64,000 nucleotides of DNA from Cycas panzhihuaensis (taxonomy: Eukaryota > Cycadophyta), in the NCBI GenBank assembly GCA_023213395.1, contig CM041465.1:223021741-223085740 (forward strand), written 5' to 3'. Numbering within the stretch: position 1 is the first letter of the stretch; each line of letters begins with the position of its first letter. Shown here piece by piece: positions 55,347-64,000 of the stretch. Below the pieces are notes generated by a model that was given only the letters and a program-made list of their open reading frames with translations, searched no databases and was not told where the DNA came from. The position numbers were made by a program, and so were the translations under genes.

Positions 55347-55740
55347 CATGGAGTTGGATGACATCATCATTTTTGTACCTGAAAGGAATGAGTATTGGTT
55401 AACAAATTTTCCTTTTCCCTTACCTAAATACACAAGAACAAATTTTTGATATTGGGCAATCAAAATGCAAAGTATATTTATGGGCAAAGTGTTATGGAAA
55501 ATCATCATTGATGGTGTTGCCTTAATTGATGTAGAAGGGGAAGAAAATTTTAGAAAAAAAAATAGAATAACAATTGATGTTATGCTTGTTGCATTTGATA
55601 AAGACAATCTTCCTTTTTCTTACCATTTTCTCATTCATGCAATTCATAATGTTGGTACTGCCAAAGGAGTTTGAAATCTTTTGAAGGTTGCATATGAAAG
55701 AGTCCTTAAGAAGTACAAAAGATTCTTGAAAAAGTAAACA
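55347..55740 (+). pseudogene. Gag-like ORF of element F
   Basis: MELDDIIIFVPERNEYW at the start, then W-A-I-K-M, V-L-W-K-I, KKNRITIDVMLVAFDKDN and SYHFLIHAI, matching H 16540-16860 step by step. The end is basic (E-R-V-L-K-K-Y-K-R-F-L-K-K). Stops near 55450, 55672 and 55736. Recalls the N terminus of copia gag, but lacks a zinc knuckle. Confidence 0.65.
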
Positions 55741-56590
55741 AAATCATTGATGATTGTAATATAGGTAAACATGATAAAGATAGCACTGATGATACAGGTG
55801 AAAAGGTATGTCATGAAATTGATGAGACTATAGATGAATGTGAAGAGACTACAATTGAATATGCTTTTGAATCTAATGAGATCATAGAGCATATTAAGAT
55901 TTATGATCTAACTACTGATGATTGTAATCAAGCAATATAAGTTTCTCTAGATGTCCCTATTGGTTTATGGGAGGAAGAATCCGAATCTGATTGTTCGGTT
56001 GAAGATAAATTTGTTGATTCAAACTCAATTCCTGATTTGAATATTGATTCTAATTTGAATTGTTCACAAGTTGATGAAGACTCTACTCTAAAAGCTGTAG
56101 AAATTATTGTTGGACATGCTAATCAAAAGGGAGAACTCATACAGGATGTTGATGCTCATTTTTCAAGTGATATTGATTCTACTTTTAATGTCCTATCTTC
56201 AAATTTTAATGTTAGATCAATAGATGCTGATTATTCACATGTTGAAGAAAATGAAGAAAAACAAGTGGTGATTGAAACAGTGGTTGAAGACATGCTTGAT
56301 ATAAACTTTGAATTTCAAGATGTTTTTGATGATTACCTATAGGATTACTTGCCAGATATACATCAAGCTCAAGTTGGATCAACTGTGATCTACTATACCT
56401 TTTGTATGATGAAGGCCTCAATGTTGCACACCAAGATGAAGAAAGTCAAGTTCAAGGACCATTACTCTTGAATACTACTACAAGGACATCACTATAGGAA
56501 TGAAGATGAAGATCAAAGTGAAAACATTATTTGCAAGACAATTCCAAGATTAAGACGATGCAAATTCAAAAAATCTCCAAATGTGCATTA
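55741..56590 (+). pseudogene. Acidic middle and C-terminal I-P-R-L segment of the F protein
   Basis: 55890-56342 is very acidic (S-E-S-D-C-S-V-E-D, DSNSIPDLNIDSN, then a run to F-Q-D-V-F-D-D-Y-L). One stop lies near 55938 and one at 56341. The segment ICKTIPRLRRCKFK follows at 56530-56575, next to the purine tract, as in H and I. F lacks the long hydrophobic tail. Function unknown. Confidence 0.5.
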
Positions 56591-56598
56591 AGGGGAGG

Positions 56599-56951
56599 TG
56601 TTAGACTTTAAAGGGTCATATATTATAATGTTATTGTAATACACATTTGTGCAAATAGATGGCCTATAGTTTATTGGTCAATTAATAGGTGTTATGTCAT
56701 TAGTTGTGTTAGAGGTTAATAGTCTCCCATGTTAGCCACCTCATCCTACATATTCTCACTTATAATGTATAAATAAGTGAATGAGGTAGAGTAGTACACA
56801 TTGAGTCAAGATGGAGATTATTGTTGAGTTATTGTTGTGGTGTCATTATGATGTAGACATTTTGATTATGAGTTAATGATATTTCCATTATGATCATGAT
56901 GCTTGTTTCATTGTTCTTGATATTGGCTAATCTCTTTTGAATATTTCAACA
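56599..56951 (+). repeat. 3' LTR of element F
   Basis: 353 bp, TGTTAGAC...TTTCAACA, preceded by the purine tract and followed by target copy AACCA. Confidence 0.93.
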
Positions 56952-56956
56952 AACCA

Positions 56957-57420
56957 AGCAAAGATGAATGTGGTGCCTCAACCATAGCAAGATTCTAAGC
57001 CCTTGCATTTTTCCTATAACTCTAATTTAGCACCAACTATGGAAGATTAGAGTTGTGGCTAGCAAAAACTTTTTATCCATTATGGGCAATTGCTTTGTGG
57101 AAGTTCAAACGCAGGAGAAGAGAGAAATGGGGACAATGTGTTTGTTCTTAAAAATAGTATTGGGCAATCTAGTTCAAGAAAAAAAGTGTTACCTGCTACT
57201 TTGTTGGTTGTTGAACAACAGTCTCCCCTTCTCGACAACAACACATATGGAATTGACTCTCATTAGTTTCAAGATGGAATTGAGCATGGCCAAAACAGGT
57301 CTAAACTTTCAGGTCTTGAAGAAGGGCCTCAGAATGAACATGGCTTGATTCCCTGGATAAAGCATGTTTGCCAGATTTATAGGGACAAATATGTATCTTC
57401 ATTAAAACCTTAAGAGCAAA
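56957..57420 (+). pseudogene. Host gene relic, continuation beyond element F
   Basis: About 57111-57414 is open but for one stop. It reads like a protein end (G-E-E-R-N-G-D-N-V-F-V-L-K-N, then SRKKVLPATLLVVEQQSP, then LIPWIKHVCQIYRDKY, ending at a stop). It may be the last exon of the gene whose earlier parts are at 43440-45290, since F inserted between them. Not identified. Confidence 0.4.
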
Positions 57421-57599
57421 TGCATTTTCTAGTACTGCAATTACTTCAACTTATGCTAGGTGTGATGTAAAGATATTGAGTTTGGAGGCACCAGTAATTT
57501 GGCCTCCTCATTGCCATTTGTAATGGTGTTATTTTTTATTCTTCGTGTGGAAGTTCACATAATGGCGCTTCCTACACTAGAGATTGTGTTGACGTTTGC

Positions 57600-57860
57600 A
57601 CTAAATTGGTGTTCGACCTAATGAGTTCACCTTTGCCTGCATTCTCCTGGCATGTGCCAATTTGGCAATTCTAATAAGGCGATTTTGTGGTAGTAATACT
57701 AAGGATGCTTGTAAAGTGTTTGACATATTATCCAAGCAAACTGCAGTAGTGAGGATTGCAATGATTTTAGGATATGCACAAATTAGGCTTGACTACTTTG
57801 TGGCTAGTTCCTGCACTAATTTTTCACTTCAATTGGTGGCTGAGATTCATCCAGATTAGA
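57600..57860 (+). pseudogene. PPR protein gene fragment
   Basis: In the frame starting at 57608 the translation gives GVRPNEFTFACILLACA, then N-L-A, and after a shortened stretch D-A-C-K-V-F-D and I-A-M-I-L-G-Y-A-Q. This is the P-N-E-x-T-F-x-x-V-L-x-A-C-A ... D-A-x-x-V-F-D ... A-M-I-x-G-Y-A-Q pattern of plant PPR proteins of the PLS type, which act on organelle RNA. Only about two motifs remain, with material missing between them. A short relic, not a gene. The stretch 57421-57600 shows nothing recognisable. Confidence 0.8.
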
Positions 57861-58205
57861 AGAATATCAAGAAAACAAAGGTTGTATTTGGTACAGAAAT
57901 TAAACATTATGGAGATGGTGTGTTAGAATGAGTGGATAAAATAGAGACATACAACATAATGCACATGCACAAAAGAGCAAGAAGTGACAATATGCCAATA
58001 TGTCTTAACTCTCTTAAATTCTCATTAAGTAAAAATGAATGATACAATACATATATATATAGATTTACAGTGGTTCTAAACATAGGAGGTAGTTTCAAGT
58101 ACTCAAACACTCCCATAAATTATGGTGGACTCAAACTACCTCATTAATTGACTCAAGTATCTTTGACCTCTAATAATCACTTCATTAAAGACATTGACTA
58201 AGTAT

Positions 58206-58405
58206 TGTTGAGATTAGGTTTAGGAGACAGAAGACTGATGAGAGAACGTGATGATCTTTATTGAGAGAATGATGTTATTAAATACATAGAGAATTGGTAA
58301 CCGTTATAACTTGACGGTTAACCAACCTATTAACCAACCTATTAACTAAGTAACTGACTGCTTATATTAAATACATAATTAAAGGTAAAACATTACCTCT
58401 CAACA
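58206..58405 (-). repeat. 3' LTR of element B
   Basis: 200 bp. Contains a second copy of ccaacctattaa that the 5' LTR lacks. Purine tract complement follows at 58406. Confidence 0.95.
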
Positions 58406-58412
58406 CCCTCTC

Positions 58413-58846
58413 TTAATGTTTTATCTCTCTCAAACCTATTTTGTCTCTCATAATTTGAAATTTCTCTTTGCCCAATGATTTGGTCAGCAAGTCGGCAACT
58501 TGTTCACATGAAAGACAATATTCTAAGTTGATTTCCTTATTATGGACCTTCTCTCTGATAAAGTGATGTTGAACTTCAATGTGCTTGGTTCTAACATGAA
58601 AGACTGGATTTTTGGTTAGTTTGATAGCACTTTGATTATCACAATATATGACTGTCACTTTGTGCTGTGGTTGATTCAGATTGCTCAAAAAGGCCGAAGC
58701 CACCGCTTCACATGTTCTTGATATTCTTTGCTTTATATTACCTTACATTGTGAAAGAGCTATTTTAAGGTCGGTTTTCTTTGCTCCATGAAAGCTGGGTG
58801 ACCTAAGAAGAAACAATAGCCACTAGTTGATTTTCTTTGGTCCTTG
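58413..58846 (-). pseudogene. pol: RNase H of copia element B
   Basis: 58703-58413 is open: YCDNQSAIKLTKNPVF, TKHIEVQHHFIREKV, VADLLTKSL. The upstream third (58846-58704), which in A holds S-T-E-A-E-Y, is scrambled by small indels. Otherwise close to A 24402-24899. Confidence 0.85.
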
Positions 58847-59614
58847 TCACACCTTGATCGAGTCACAAAATCCTGTAATGTTTGCTGATCCTCCTTTTAC
58901 ATAAATCAATTTTACCTCTGCTGTTCCCTTTAGATACCTCAGTATCCTCCATGCTTCCTTCCAATGCCTTATTCTGGGTTCTTGCATATATCTAGATAGG
59001 AGTCCGACGGAATATGATATATCTGGCCTGGTAGCAGTGAGATATATCAGACTTCCAACCAGTTGTCTGTACAAAGTGAGATTGACGGCTTGTTCTTTTT
59101 CATCAGGAACCAAATTGCAATTGATCTCCATAGGAGTGGCATAGGGATTGCAATTAGTCATTCCAAAATTTTCCAATAGATCTTTTATATACTTGCCTTG
59201 TGAAATGGATATATATTCGTTCTGTTGATTTACTTCCAATCCCAGATAATAGTTGAGGAGACCAAGATCTGTCATCTCAAATTCTTTCTCCAACTGTTCC
59301 TTTATATTTGCAATTGATTTGCCATCATTTCCTGTCAATATCATATCATCTACATAGACAACAACAAGAGTAACTTGTTCATTCTCCTTTTTTATGTAGA
59401 GACTGGGGTCAGAGTTGCAACGTTGGAAACCATTGTTACACAGATGTTGATCTAATTTGGCATACCAGGCACGAGGAGCTTGCTTCAATCCATATAATAC
59501 CTTTTTTAATTTGCATACCAAGTGTTCCTGCCCCTTTTTGATATATCCCTCGGGTTGTGTCATATACACATCTTCTTCGAGATCACCGTTTAGAAAGGCA
59601 CTCTTGACATCCAA
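58847..59614 (-). CDS. pol: Reverse transcriptase C-terminal part of copia element B
   Basis: An open frame of 255 residues. [17 protein letters not shown], then [17 protein letters not shown], the complete active site YVDDMILTG, LGLLNYYLGLEV, LVGSLIYLTATRPDISY and HWKEAWRILRYLKG, ending at the RNase H start (G-F-C-D-S). The frame upstream is cut by one stop at about 59626. This is the best RT of the A/B/D/M group in the window. Confidence 0.9.
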   Translation of the reverse strand: MDVKSAFLNGDLEEDVYMTQPEGYIKKGQEHLVCKLKKVLYGLKQAPRAWYAKLDQHLCNNGFQRCNSDPSLYIKKENEQVTLVVVYVDDMILTGNDGKSIANIKEQLEKEFEMTDLGLLNYYLGLEVNQQNEYISISQGKYIKDLLENFGMTNCNPYATPMEINCNLVPDEKEQAVNLTLYRQLVGSLIYLTATRPDISYSVGLLSRYMQEPRIRHWKEAWRILRYLKGTAEVKLIYVKGGSANITGFCDSIKV

Positions 59615-59626
59615 TTGGAAAACCTT

Positions 59627-60140
59627 CTAATTGTACATTGCTCCTAGAGCTATTACAGTTCTTACTGTGTTTAATTTGGCCACAAGTGAGAAGGTCTCTT
59701 CGAAATCAATTCCAGCGGTTTGAGTGTATCCTTTGGCGACTAGGCGAACCTTATATTTTTCAATTTTCCCATTTGCTTCTTCCTTGATTTTGTATACCCC
59801 TCTACAGTTGACCACTGATTTACCTGGAGGAAGTTCTACTAACTCCCAAGTTTGATTTTTGTCAATTGTGCTTATTTCAGCATCCATTGCTTCCTTCCAT
59901 TGAGATTGGTACTGGGCTTTTTGGAACGATTGTGGTTCAACCTTTCCGACTAAGGCTTTGAGTTTTTCGCTTCTTGTTCTGTGATCCAATGTATTTCCTC
60001 CATCTTCAATGGTTTTAATAAACCATTTTGGCAGCTCTTTCTCATTTTGAAAACTTGATACAGGTTCCAGATGTGATTTTGCTTCTTGCATTGTGTTTTC
60101 TTCAAATGGGTCTTCATGATGTGAACATGATGAGATCTCC
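59627..60140 (-). pseudogene. pol: Integrase tail and RT N-terminal part of copia element B
   Basis: WFIKTIEDGGNTLDH as in A, then [54 protein letters not shown]. Open in one frame, ending at the stop near 59626. Confidence 0.87.
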
Positions 60141-61018
60141 TATGTAGTGATGTCTGAAACTTCCGCTGGAGTCTCCTTATTTGAATTATCTTCATCAATG
60201 ATTTCTATTGGAACTTGAGAATCCAAGCTTTTTTCATCAAAAACTACATCTCTACTGATGTATATTTTGTTTGTCTTAGGATCAATACATTTATAAGCTT
60301 TGGAATTCTTACTATATCCAATCATGATACATTCTATGCATTTTGCATCTAATTTTGATCTATTTTTATCTGGTATGTGTACATAGGCTTGGCTGCCAAA
60401 AACTTTTAATGCACTGACATTAGGTTTTTTACCTGTCCATGCTTCTTCAGTTGTCATATCCTCCAGAACTTTGGTGGGGCTTCTGTTCACAAGATAGCAC
60501 GCTGTATTCACTGCTTTTGCCCAATAAGATTTGGGAACCTGTTTTTCATGCACCATGTTGCGAGCCATCTCCATCAAGGTTCGATTTTTCCTTTCAGCCA
60601 CTCCATTTGATTGTGGAGTATAAGGCGTAGTGACTTGTCTGCGAATTCCATTTCTTTTACAGAAAATCAGAAATTCATACGAAATATTTTCTCCTCCCCC
60701 ATTAGATCTAATACATTTGGTTTTAGAACCAGATTCAAGTTCAACCTCAGCCTTAAATTCTTTAAAGAATTTAAACACTTCTGATTTATTATGCAAAAAA
60801 TACACCCAGACTTTTCTGGTGAAATCATCAATAAATGTCAAAAAATATCTACAACCATTTATAGAAAGTGGTGTATGTGGTCCGCAGAGATCTGTGTGGA
60901 TCAATTCTAATTTTTTTTTGTGTTCTCCATTTACTTTCTTTGAATGGCAACCTATGATGTTTCCCGAACTAACATCCTTTGCAAACAAAATTTTCAGAAG
61001 ATATGTTAGGTAATCCAA
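60140..61018 (-). CDS. pol: Integrase of copia element B
   Basis: Open for 292 residues. IHTDLCGPHTPLS carries the first Asp. The second Asp is changed to Asn (IRSNGGGENIS), while NGVAERKNRTLMEMA keeps the Glu. The tail holds K-V-F-G-S-Q-A-Y-V-H-I-P. It is separated from the pre-integrase part by a frameshift near 60970. The lost catalytic Asp means it could not integrate by itself. Confidence 0.9.
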   Translation of the reverse strand: MDYLTYLLKILFAKDVSSGNIIGCHSKKVNGEHKKKLELIHTDLCGPHTPLSINGCRYFLTFIDDFTRKVWVYFLHNKSEVFKFFKEFKAEVELESGSKTKCIRSNGGGENISYEFLIFCKRNGIRRQVTTPYTPQSNGVAERKNRTLMEMARNMVHEKQVPKSYWAKAVNTACYLVNRSPTKVLEDMTTEEAWTGKKPNVSALKVFGSQAYVHIPDKNRSKLDAKCIECIMIGYSKNSKAYKCIDPKTNKIYISRDVVFDEKSLDSQVPIEIIDEDNSNKETPAEVSDITT

Positions 61019-61530
61019 GCACTATGTCATTGTTTTTCATTTTCCTTAAGGTTTCCAATGGAAGGTGTCCATACTTCAAATGCCATATTTTATTATCAAA
61101 ATTTGCAGCAGTACAAGCTTTTGGATCTGGACAGGGCATTACAAGATCTACAACAAGTTTATACAGATCATTGTTCCTAATCCCTTTGGCAATAACTTCC
61201 CCATTATTTTTTGCATCCATTATCAGACAGAGGCCATTTTCATCAAACACTATTCTCGACCCCTTTTTACTGAGTTGTGAGATAGACAAGAGATTCATCT
61301 TAAGATCAGGAACCCATAGCACATTTCCAGTTTTCTTTACATTGCCTTGAACATTAATGGAAATAGTGCCTATTCCTTTGATTTCTAAAGGATATTTGTC
61401 ACCTAATTCGCCAGACTTATGGACATCATAGGGTTTTTAATTTTCAAACCAGTCATGACGACTTGTCATGTGTCAGGATGCTCCTGAATCAATAAACCAA
61501 GTGTCAGTTTCTTTTAGACCTGCTGACAAG
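60969..61530 (-). pseudogene. pol: Protease and pre-integrase region of copia element B
   Basis: 61505-61440 holds the protease start (W-F-I-D-S-G-A-S, then stops). 61322-60969 is open: LWVPDLKMNLLSISQLS, MDAKNNGEVIAKGIRNN, IWHLKYGHLPLETLRKM, FVCKGC. Confidence 0.85.
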
Positions 61531-62479
61531 GCAACTATGAAGGCAATTTCTTCTTCATTTTCTTCCACTTATTCTTTGCTGTAGTTGCCCACAGGTCTTT
61601 TCCCTCTCTAAATGTCCAATCTCCTCTGAGAACATTGATATGGGTAGTGACCACCCTGTCCACAATGATAACATATTTCAAACATTCTGCAGGTACTGGC
61701 AAGGTGTCCAGGTCTGCCACAATTGAAGCATATCCTGGAATCACGACTTCTTCCGCATCCTCTATTATCCAGATACCGTCCACGACCAGGAGTTATGGAA
61801 TCTGGGGTTCGACCTCTTCCTCATGATTGATTTCGTCCTCAAGGTCCCAGATTTAATATGGAAGCGAATGCATCTTCCAGTTCTGCTGAATCTTCAGATC
61901 ATCTGTTTCTTTATTCCTGTTTAAGTAATATTCCTGTTAGTTCATCAAGAGTAATTGTATCAATTTGATTGCTGTTTGTAATTGTGTTGATAGTTATGTC
62001 AAAGGTCTTGGGCAGTTTGTTGGCAACCATATGAACAAGTTCTGAATCAGACAGAATTTCTCCAGCACTCGTTAGATCATTTCTAAGAGAAGTTACTTTA
62101 TGTATAAATTCTGTCACTGTTTCATGATCTCTCATGTACAATTTATATAATTCTTCTTTCAAGACAATATTTGGGCCTTATTCTTTTGACCAAATAAAAT
62201 TTCAAAACATTTCCAAATGCTTGGAGTAGAAGTTAATTTCTCAACATATACCAACAAGGAATCAGCTACAGAGAGTTTGAGAATAATAACACCCGCATTA
62301 TCCCTTTCTAACCAGCTAGATAAAGCAACACTAGCATCATCTGGTCTGGCTTTAGCCCCAACAGCAATATTCCAAGTGTTTCTGGCCCTGAAAAGGGTTT
62401 CAATTTTAATTTTCCATATGTGATAGTTTCCTTTTGTGAGTTTGTCTTGTTCTGACAGACCAAACAAGGGTGAGACCAT
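61531..62479 (-). pseudogene. gag: Gag of copia element B
   Basis: ATG at 62479 (M-V-S-P-L-F-G-L-S-E-Q), KLTKGNYHIWKIKIETLF, a frameshift near 62160, then KEELYKLYMRDHETVTEF and LPKTFDITINTITNSNQ. Zinc knuckles near 61740 and 61680 (C-F-N-C-G-R-P-G-H and C-Y-H-C-G-Q-G-G-H), in one copy, unlike the 79 bp duplication in A. Confidence 0.88.
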
Positions 62480-63116
62480 GATTAACAGTATAAAATAATT
62501 CTAGACAGTGCTTGACCGTACAACTGTACGGATTTCCGTACAAAACCTAAGTGTACGGACTAGGGCAAGTAATACCTCAAAAGGAGCGTTTTTCAGTCGC
62601 CTATCAAGATCTGAAGGTGGTTTTGCGAAATCTATTCTCAGATGAGAGAAATCTATCTTCGAATGAAAACATGGGCGGTTAGGGTTTTTGATATTTTCTT
62701 AAAAATCTTCAAGAAAAAGGCACAAAATTTACTCGAACTTGAAAGCAATCTGTTTGAAATTAAGATTCAGAGATATTAAGTCTAGAAATACCCGGATTTA
62801 TGCCCAGATTGAAGAGAAATTCAAGTTTCCCTTTCAAACCCCGCGCGGACTGGTAATCGCCCGATTTGGCCCCCGAAACGGCTCCTGTTGGCTTCGATGC
62901 AAAAGAGAAAGTTGCTAAGCACCTCGATATCTACTTGAACGTCAATTTTCATCTCAATCTGACCACTTCGAATTTTTCTCGTCCGTACGGTTCCGTACAC
63001 AATCATTAAATGCCTTGATCAGTGCATGGAGAGCCTCCTTAACTTGTCTCCTGAAGACCTTTGACCTTTTCACAGAACAACGTTCTCCTTCAGGACAAGC
63101 AGTTAAGCCCGAACCT
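62480..63116 (-). other. Leader of element B
   Basis: About 640 bases, no gene. GTACGG/CCGTAC clusters at 62983-62999 (about 130 bases from the primer site) and at 62516-62558 (four half-sites, just before gag). Confidence 0.7.
62516..62558 (-). promoter_or_regulatory. GTACGG/CCGTAC cluster in B leader
   Basis: CCGTAC at 62516, TGTACGG at 62525-62531, CCGTACA at 62536-62542 and TGTACGG at 62552-62558 can form alternative hairpins. Same place as in A, D and M. Confidence 0.5.
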
Positions 63117-63128
63117 GCTCTGATACCA

Positions 63129-63316
63129 TGTTGAGATTAGGTTTAGGAGACAGAAGACTGATGAGAGAACGTGATGATCTTTATTGAGAGAATGATGTCA
63201 TTAAATACATACAGAATTGGTAACCGTTATAACTTGACGGTTAACAAACCTATTAACTAAGTAACTGACTGCTTATATTAAATACATAATTAGAGGTAAA
63301 ACATTACCTCTCAACA
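63129..63316 (-). repeat. 5' LTR of element B
   Basis: 188 bp, TGTTGAG...CTCAACA, with the primer site directly to its left and AGTAT to its right. Confidence 0.95.
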
Positions 63317-63415
63317 AGTATATCCTCACTAAGAATATTCTATGTGAAAATATTCTAATGAAACTACAAACGAACTTAAATGTACATGAAATGGGAATGC
63401 ACATTATTTCTAACA

Positions 63416-64000
63416 CCCTCCCATAATATTAAGTTCATTTTCTCTCACAAACATCAATGTCCTGAGTCTCTCAAACCTCTCATGACTTAAGGCTTTGGTG
63501 AGTATATCTGCAATTTGATCATTTGAGCTACAATAGATCAACTCAACTACACCATTCTCCACTTGCTCTCGAATAAAATGATGATGTATTTCCATATGTT
63601 TGGTTCTTGCATGGAAAACTAGATTCTTCGACAGTTGAACGGTTTCTTGATTATTGTAGAATAATAGAGTAGGCCTATCTTAATTGAGTTTAAAGTGACT
63701 AAGAAGTCCTCTAAGCCAAATGGATTCACAAGCTGCTATAACTGCAACTTTGTATTTAGCCTTTGTAGAAGATAAAGAAACTGTTGGTTGTAATTTACTG
63801 CTCCATGAGATGAAACGAGAACTAAGTGCAAATGCATATTTTGATGCAGATCTTCTTTTATCAGCGTCTCCTGCCTAATCTGAGTTGCTGAAGCCCTATA
63901 ATACAAATTTAGAAGATTTTTGAAATTGCAGTCCAAACTGAATAGTTTCACAAACATATCTTAGAATGCATTTTGTTGCTTTCCAATGTGTTATGGAAGG
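63416..64000 (-). pseudogene. pol: RNase H of copia element C (partial)
   Basis: 63595-63416: HHHFIREQVENGVVELIYC, IADILTKALSHERFERLR, the copia RNase H end. Upstream, broken frames to 64000 keep weak matches ([11 protein letters not shown] type, C-F-A-F-S). Stops near 63658 and 63877. Runs out of the window. Confidence 0.82.

Larger units (their letters stand above)
45301..56951 (+). mobile_element. Element F: non-autonomous LTR retrotransposon with captured kinase fragment
   Basis: LTRs at 45301-45642 (342 bp) and 56599-56951 (353 bp), perfect target duplication AACCA (45296-45300, 56952-56956). Primer site TGGTGTCAGAGTGGG at 45643, purine tract taaggggagg at 56589-56598. Without the nested element G, F is about 4.1 kb, the size of H. 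No RT or integrase of its own. The gag-like ORF and C-terminal I-P-R-L segment match H, and a B-type CDK fragment sits between primer site and ORF. Confidence 0.92.
58206..63316 (-). mobile_element. Copia element B, full length
   Basis: 5111 bp with perfect target duplication AGTAT. LTRs of 200 bp (3' copy, 58206-58405) and 188 bp (5' copy, 63129-63316), only about 4 substitutions apart plus one 12 bp unit. Primer site TGGTATCAGAGC on the minus strand at 63117-63128. Sister of A. It inserted in the LTR of C, so C is older. Coding capacity is better kept than in D or M. Confidence 0.96.
57921..63415 (-). repeat. 3' LTR of element C, split by element B
   Basis: Perfect 7 bp inverted ends TGTTAGA and TCTAACA. 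AGTAT at 58201-58205 and 63317-63321 is the B target duplication. Confidence 0.85.
57921..64000 (-). mobile_element. Copia element C, 3' part, interrupted by element B
   Basis: Minus strand. The 3' LTR is in two pieces, 57921-58205 and 63322-63415 (about 379 bp together, TGTTAGA...TCTAACA), with B inside. Next to it are a purine tract complement (ccctcccata) and RNase H running off the right edge. The rest is outside the window. Confidence 0.85.

Noticed and set aside
60630-61350. Plus-strand frames of 120-127 residues at 60630-61013 and 60979-61350
   Set aside because: Antisense of element B integrase and pre-integrase; the same shadows occur opposite element A at 26600-27271.

Overview
This 64 kb window looks like nuclear intergenic DNA from a seed plant with a large, repeat-rich genome. 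A gymnosperm is my guess, but the window alone cannot prove it. I see no intact host gene, rRNA, tRNA or CRISPR array. Almost every base belongs to LTR retrotransposons nested inside one another. Ty1/copia elements dominate, recognised by primer sites complementary to initiator Met-tRNA and by the order gag, protease, integrase, RT, RNase H. Two or more Ty3-type elements (RT, RNase H, integrase) form the oldest layer. LTR pairs I compared by eye differ by about 0.6 to 7 percent. Most coding regions carry stops and frameshifts.

Layout, using my own labels. 1-732: 3' end of non-autonomous element I. 733-9454: minus-strand copia element E, broken by I, by a 651 bp solo LTR (1461-2111) and by copia element D (2435-7718, +). 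9455-10039: fragment F' (-). 10040-13096: fragment G' (-). 13097-18790: Ty3 element J (-), broken by non-autonomous element H (14141-18383, +). 18790-30480: Ty3 element K (-), with a 29 bp minisatellite and an extra ORF at its 3' side and copia element A (24191-29313, -) inside its RT. 30480-30596: RT tail probably belonging to J. 30597-36482: degraded copia element P (-). 36483-37694: Ty3 3' fragment L (+) with the same extra ORF. 37695-43268: copia LTR N, split by copia element M (37777-43001, +). 43440-45300 and 56957-57420: relic of a host gene, split by non-autonomous element F (45301-56951, +), which itself contains copia element G (46669-54230, -). 57600-57860: PPR gene fragment. 57921-64000: copia element C (-), with copia element B (58206-63316, -) inside its 3' LTR.

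A, B, D and M are one related group: LTRs of 188-200 bp, two zinc knuckles in gag, and shared GTACGG/CCGTAC palindromes in the leader. G and G' form a second group with LTRs of about 550 bp and leaders of 2-2.7 kb. I, H, F and F' form a third, non-autonomous group with no detectable pol. H and F share a gag-like N-terminal domain; I, H and F share a C-terminal domain around an I-P-R-L motif next to the polypurine tract. Between primer site and gag-like ORF, H carries subtilase, EB1 and a third host-like fragment, and F carries a B-type CDK fragment. This gene-capturing family is the most interesting thing in the window.
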